Shown here one piece after another: positions 58,664 to 64,000 of a stretch of 64,000 nt of DNA. The notes under the pieces are model-generated. The model did no database searches. It had not been told where the DNA came from and saw nothing but the letters and a program-made list of their open reading frames with translations. A program made the translations under genes and the position numbers. Location of the stretch: the NCBI RefSeq assembly GCF_016097555.1, contig NC_054706.1, positions 76,888,254 through 76,952,253 on the forward strand, written 5' to 3'. Position 1 is the first letter of the stretch; every line of letters begins with the position of its first letter. Source of the stretch: Gigantopelta aegis. Lineage: Eukaryota; Mollusca; Gastropoda; Neomphalida; Peltospiridae.

Positions 58664-59174
58664 TATTACCAGAGTGTTTTTCGGTATTGTCAATATCATA
58701 TATTAGGAATAAAAATTGTATTATGCGAGCCTCAAGCTTAATACAACGTGTTTTTGTAAACTGTATATGCAACTTTAATTCCTGTCCGCCATTACTAGAT
58801 ATTCAAATGACGTCAGAATGTGTAGCGTGGTGTATCTTTGAATGGAAATGACGTCAAACTCGAATGACGTCATTTTGGATGTCCTTACATCGAAATAAAT
58901 TTATGCCTAACGTTTTTTGTTTTCTGAACGCTGGACAGCTTTCAGTGTCAAATTGCCATTGAAATGTTTTTATTTGATGACTATGAATGCATACGTCAAT
59001 GATGGAGTGTCACCCAAGTACGTTTGCTTAAATGTCAATAAACCTAGTGCCGAGACCTCGACTAATTTACATCTAATTTGCAAAGTTATCAAATTATTAA
59101 AGTATGTGATCTGAAAAATATCACATACTTTGATTGCATTGAAAATGTAAGATATTATATGATAAATATATATA

Positions 59175-59445
<271 letters not shown>

Positions 59446-59720
59446 TCTGTATATCTGTCTATGTGTGAGTATTTCAATGCTGCATCAGTCATTCGTGCTT
59501 TAATTTTTTGGTTAACATGTACTATGCTGTGTTTTTATAAACATCCTAATACCTAGCAATTGTTTAGAAATTTGTTTTAAAAATGAATTACTTCCCCTCC
59601 CACATCTAAACTGCTGATCTGAAATGGGTTTGTGTAACAGGATTAGGTAGGTTCCCCGTGTATAGTTTATAGGCTTCAATTGAAATAAGAAGGTTTTCCT
59701 ATTTTCGAATAGTTTCAGAC

Positions 59721-60110
59721 TTAAAGGGACATTCCTGAGTTCGTTGCAATTTTTAAGATGTTATCGACTAACAGAGACTTTTTAACGACTGTAATTACAT
59801 ATCAAATATATGTTTCTGCATAAACTATTAGTGGTTGTATATTAAACAGTGTTTTTGATCGTTCTAATATTTGTACTAGGTTAAATTTCATTTTTTTTTC
59901 CTAAAATATATTTTTCTACGTACGAAATTATTTGAATACAAAATCCAGTTTGGGCTTGTTGCAAATATTAAGACGACCAGAAACATATTGAATATACAGA
60001 CACTGATATTCTAAACAAGAAAATATATTTAATATGTAAGTTTAATCGTAGAAATATTTTATTAGTCGAAAACATATTACAATGCAGCAAACTCAGGAAT
60101 ATCCCTTTAA
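59721..60110. mobile_element. TTAA MITE, copy 3
   Basis: TTAAAGGGACATTCCTGAG to ATCCCTTTAA, with CTACGTACG near the centre. Oriented opposite to copies 1 and 2 by internal sequence order. Confidence 0.87.
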
Positions 60111-60419
60111 TGTATTTTAAAAGCATGTTAAGTATATCCTAGGCTTTAAAGTACTACAGTCCTGTTCAATTGTAGTTATTTATAGGAGAACAAACCTGTA
60201 TTCGAAACACACAGAGATTTTTGTAAAATGGAAATAAGTGAACTTCGTGCATTTTAGATGATGAATTGTATATAAAACCTGTTTGGGTTTGGGTTTGTTT
60301 TCATGCAAATGTAAAGAAAACAAGGATTGAATAGGAATTAAACGTAACATTTGCAAAAAACTCAGGGCCTAAATAATTGAACAGGATTATAAATATAAGT
60401 GAACAAGCCTCATTGACGG

Positions 60420-60520
60420 AGGAGCCGGCCATGGCCGGCTCTTGTGCCCACGACAGGTGTGCGCTACAACAGCTTGTTCTGAATGTGCACGTAAAACCCT
60501 ATGACCTGACCTGACCTCAT
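60420..60520 (-). mobile_element. SINE-like fragment, reversed
   Basis: GCGCTACAACAGCTTGTTCT and GTGCACGTAAAACCCTATGA are the complement of the 42837-43381 unit. Confidence 0.7.
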
Positions 60521-60829
60521 TGAGATTCTGTTTGTTACTCAAATTTCTTTAAAATGTATTAATCTGAGATTTAACAATGCCATTAAAGGTGAGTAAAACG
60601 AGTGGGTGAACCGATTTACAATGGAAAAGCTGATGCGTGTCTGTGACTTTGAAACATACTTTTTAGTTTAGGTAACCTGCTGTTTGAAACTGCTTTCCGT
60701 TATAAATTGTTAAACCACACAAATCAGCTCAGTGGTCTTATATTGTAGACTCAAATTTCAATTTTGATTTCATGTCGAATAATGATAGTTACTAACAGTT
60801 ACCTAACTTTGCTTTCATGTCGCAATAAA

Positions 60830-60957
60830 GAAAGCAATGTTTTATTTAACGACGCACTCAAATATTGTATTTACGGTTATAAGGCGTCAGACATATGGTT
60901 AAGGACCACACAGATATTGAGAGAGGAAACCCGCTGTCGCCACTTCATGGGCTACTC
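60830..60957 (-). mobile_element. SINE fragment, reversed
   Basis: ATGTTTTATTTAACGACGCA (complement of the ATAAAACATT tail), CAGACATATGGTTAAGGACC and GAAACCCGCTGTCGCCAC. Confidence 0.75.
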
Positions 60958-61230
60958 TTTTCGATTGTCATGTCATGTCATAGGGTTTTACGTGCACATT
61001 CAGAACAAGCTGTTGTAGCGCACGCCTGTCCATGACAGGAAAGGTGGCGGGAGGGGAGAGGAGGGACCGCCTGCACTGGCAGGTGCAAGGGAGCACCAGC
61101 AGCCCGATCAAATCGGTAGCAGGCGGGTGGGGGTGGTGGTGGTGCTATGGAATTTGAATGGAGCAGTTAAATGCCAATGAAAAGGGTGCGCAATTTAGAT
61201 TGAGGGAATTTGGCGCAATTTTGAACGGTC
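60958..61230. mobile_element. SINE-like retroposon, single unit
   Basis: GATTGTCATGTCATGTCATA through GGGACCGCCTGCACTGG to the GAATTTGAATGGAGCAG end; the third unit of 42837-43381 is nearly the same. Confidence 0.75.
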
Positions 61231-61234
61231 GGTT

Positions 61235-61435
61235 GAAAGGTAAATGGCAGCAAGGGATCTTTTATATGCACCATCCCATAGACAGGATAGTACTGTTTAT
61301 GGAAACGTGCATATAAAATATCCCTTGCGGATTTCATCTCTGTGACTGTGTCAAAATGACAATATGATTGACATCCAATAGCCGATAATTAATAAATCAA
61401 TGTGATCTAGTGGTGTCGTTAAACAAAACAAACTG
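61235..61435. mobile_element. SINE fragments, head-to-head
   Basis: A short reversed piece (GATCTTTTATATGCACCATC) joins a forward body and tail (ATATAAAATATCCCTTG ... GTGATCTAGTGGTGTCG). Confidence 0.65.
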
Positions 61436-61439
61436 TTTT

Positions 61440-62680
61440 TGTTTCCATAAACAGGACAGCACATACCACGGTGTTTGATATACCGGTCGTAAGGAATTGG
61501 TAGAGACGTTGAAATCCCCAATCAGAAAATGGATTCACCGATGAGGTTCGATCCTAAGGAGTAAAAACAGATTTTAAAAGAAACAAATCACATATCCATC
61601 TCCCCAAGCACAGGCTTTGAAATGATTGTCTCTTTTCTTCGTACCCTAGAGACGGGTCTGGCTATCTTTATACCTACTAACATATTAATAAAGCAATGTA
61701 CGACACAACAAAAACGTCGACACGCGCGCAAGGCGGTTATAAGTGTTAAACTGGCTATTGTTTCATTTTAATAGGAACCATTAACATCTTTTTGAAAACT
61801 ACTCGTAAATAGCTGGTCGATATCAGAACGAAGCGAATATCGCTGGCGCTCTAACATATCTGTGGCGTTATAAAATATTAACACGCCATTATGCGGGGGT
61901 AATACGGCTTAACGAGAACTATTGACTAACTTGCGCAGCCCGAACGGGTCCGTTTGTTTGATGTAACTGGTGCAACTGGAGTACTGGTGACGATCAATAC
62001 GACATGTTCCATTCTCTCGCTTCAAAGACGAGACGATTCCAGCTTCACAAGAATAAGACAATGGCCCAACTCTACAGCTACACAGGCATACAAAAGTTAA
62101 AGTTTGTTTTGGTTCACGACACCACTAGAGCACACTGATTTATTAATCATCGGCTATTGGATGTCAAACATTTGGTAATTGACATATAGTCTTAGAACGG
62201 CGGGACTTACCTAAGTTGAAGAACCATAACTGTATCAGTCAAACATGAACGTCAATATTGATCTGTAATAGCGCATGATAGTTATATAGAATATTTGAAG
62301 GCATTGCAAAAAAAGTCCACAAAACAGATTTTCATACTTCCTGAGTTCAAAGGCCATACCTCTGTAAACAAAAGGGTAAATCGCCATGGAAGTCAAGCCT
62401 GATCTATAGCAGTATATGATAAAGCTTTACATAACGTTTTTGATTCATATCTAGTGACAACACACCACCATTTGTCGTGTCGTTACTTTCTGTAGCAGCT
62501 TAAGTCCGGTTTAGGAAATAGTTCCTCATAAAAAAAACACCTACAAAATTCTGATGTGCCTTTTGAAATCGTTCTTTGATGATTACACATAGGTTGACCT
62601 CTGTAGTATTTAAATAACCCATTGGTCTGAAGTTACTTCTTATAATGTAGTACTAATTATAATCGATAACAACTGTGCAA
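61440..62680. other. AT-rich intergenic DNA
   Basis: A hairpin-like block (about 61800-61885, with GCGAATATCGCTGGCGC) and a reversed SINE tail (62098-62200: ACACCACTAGAGCACACTG, ATCATCGGCTATTGGATG). No coding signal. Confidence 0.5.
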
Positions 62681-62689
62681 GTGTTCGAC

Positions 62690-63167
62690 TAGCCCGAGTA
62701 CTCTGACTGTAAGAGAGCTAGACGGACATTTGGACATAAACACGCTCTCATTACAGTCAGAGACCAACCTATGTCTTTTTTTGGCAATTCCTGACTACCA
62801 AACGGTAGGCAACGAGTCCCGCTCTAATACCACAACAATCCTATGTTTGACGTCAAATACCTTTACATCAATCATTTTCGAGTTAAGTGATACAAAAAAA
62901 TCCACATATTAATCACTAATACACTTACTACAGAAAGAAACCCGACAGCACCCACATTTTTTTGTATCACTTAACTCGAAAATGATTGATGTAAAGGTAT
63001 TTGACGTCAAACATAGGATTGTTGTGGTATTAGAGCGGGACTCGTTGCCTACCGTTTGGTAGTCAGGAATTGCCAAAAAAAGACATAGGTTGGTCTCTGA
63101 CTGTAATGAGAGCGTGTTTATATCCAAATGTCCGTCTAGCTCTCTTACAGTCAGAGTACTCGGGCTA
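62690..63167. mobile_element. Near-perfect palindromic element with 9-bp TSD
   Basis: Arms 62690-62902 and 62955-63167 (213 bp each) differ at one base in my reading. The outer end is TAGCCCGAGTACTC and its complement, with a 52-bp spacer. GTGTTCGAC flanks it at 62681-62689 and 63168-63176. The two mirror-image 57-residue open frames are a consequence of the palindrome. A 9-bp duplication suggests mobilisation by a Mutator-like transposase. Confidence 0.9.
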
Positions 63168-63176
63168 GTGTTCGAC

Positions 63177-64000
63177 CTATGTTGATTTTTTTATACACAA
63201 TACGTGTCAGTTGAGAGCACTCCCTAAAATTAGTAGGGGCAGTATTTTTCACAGAATATATTCCGACATAGAAAGTGCATTAAACTGCATGAAGTATGGT
63301 GGAGTGGAGCCTTGAGACATTGCGAAAAATATGTCTGTAAAACTATATGTAGGATAAACGGTTCAATGAGCCGATTGAGTATACCAGTAAAAATCAACGA
63401 TGATACTAGTTTTAGGAAAGTAAGGAATGTGTTATACAATATCATATAATTTGCTACCTCTAGATCTACTATGAAGAATAGAAAATTATTAACTGTCATA
63501 ATTGATGTTAACATCATCTACCATGGTTACAAAACCTTTGCCTCACAGTGACAACCAATCACAGCCAAATATGCAGTAAAGATCTCTACTTCTGTCCATA
63601 ATACCGTCATTTTAGTCCGTAAATACGTCATTTCTACCCCGTAATTCCGTCATGGAGTTAATGCGCTCGACGGGACTCAAGCCAACAGTACAGACAGCGC
63701 AGCAGTGTTCGATCCCGGTTCGATTGTTAGCGGCTGAAACACGGACTGAAAAGTCGCAGATCGTCACTTCATCTCAGTAATCGCATCATTATCAAGTGGT
63801 CGCGTGTTGCGCACGTCCATCACAATAGCACAAAAATGTTGCCAGAGCGATTGTTGTTTCTTCTGATATATTGATTTAATAATTCCCAACTGGGACCTTC
63901 CCCAGTAAACGCAGAACTATACATCTAGCAGGCGCTTGGCACGCGAGCGAAAATACGAAAATGATTTAGATTGATCTTATGTGCCCTCGGAATTGTTTTG
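63177..64000. other. Right edge, no gene seen
   Basis: No convincing coding sequence. One minus-strand frame (63517-63230) is hydrophobic and AT-driven without a motif. Confidence 0.4.

Noticed and set aside
62730-63127. Two identical short proteins on opposite strands
   Set aside because: They are the two arms of one palindrome.

Overview
This is a repeat-rich window from a metazoan nuclear genome, most likely a marine mollusc and probably a gastropod. That rests on spliced genes with GT/AG introns, AT-rich intergenic DNA, long (TC)n/(GA)n/(TA)n microsatellites, many tRNA-derived SINEs of the type common in molluscan assemblies, and retroelements and DNA transposons of invertebrate families. 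The taxon is an inference; I see no bacterial, organellar or viral genome organisation.

Two host genes are convincing, both on the plus strand. (1) A six-exon GDE1-type glycerophosphodiester phosphodiesterase runs from 11797 to 25016. It joins in phase to 334 codons; the 93-bp exon 4 at 21851-21943 and the catalytic residues are all present. (2) A three-exon secreted glutathione peroxidase runs from 31375 to 32830. Codon 69 is an in-frame TGA that is read as selenocysteine, and a SECIS candidate lies at 33005-33066, before two AATAAA signals.

The rest is mostly mobile DNA. 1-850: a decayed transposon-associated ORF. 3.4-6.8 kb: nested SINEs, a TTAA MITE and a SINE-derived 38-bp minisatellite. 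7.0-9.6 kb: a foldback element with 460-bp arms, a hairpin relative and a SINE. 10-11.3 kb: a 32-bp minisatellite with 96-bp higher order, and a MITE. 11.8-25 kb: GDE1, whose introns 1, 2 and 4 each carry a tandem array near the 3' splice site, and whose intron 3 holds a split non-LTR retroelement. 26-31 kb: MITEs and SINEs. 31-33.2 kb: GPx. 33.6-36.8 kb: SINEs, a 550-bp repeat and a short acidic ORF. 37.0-43.5 kb: a PIF/Harbinger transposon with an intact MADF gene (minus) and a nested nuclease (plus), itself invaded by a solo LTR, a non-LTR retroelement and a SINE trimer. 43.5-44.9 kb: a TIR element. 45.2-50.7 kb: a repeat split by a 4,960-bp element with two 462-bp direct terminal repeats, an HNH-like ORF and a convergent Mutator-like transposase. 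50.9-51.9 kb: a foldback element with a nested MITE. 52.1-58.5 kb: a unit bounded by about 300-bp inverted repeats and holding a Penelope-like fragment and an RNase H non-LTR fragment. 59-64 kb: microsatellite, MITE, SINEs and a near-perfect palindromic element with a 9-bp target duplication.

Best leads: the direct-repeat-flanked HNH/Mutator-like element, with an empty-site paralogue at 34.1-34.7 kb; the 61-bp array in GDE1 that copies the real exon 5 acceptor and exon start many times; and the solo LTR in the MADF coding sequence, placed so that splicing at its edges would restore the frame.
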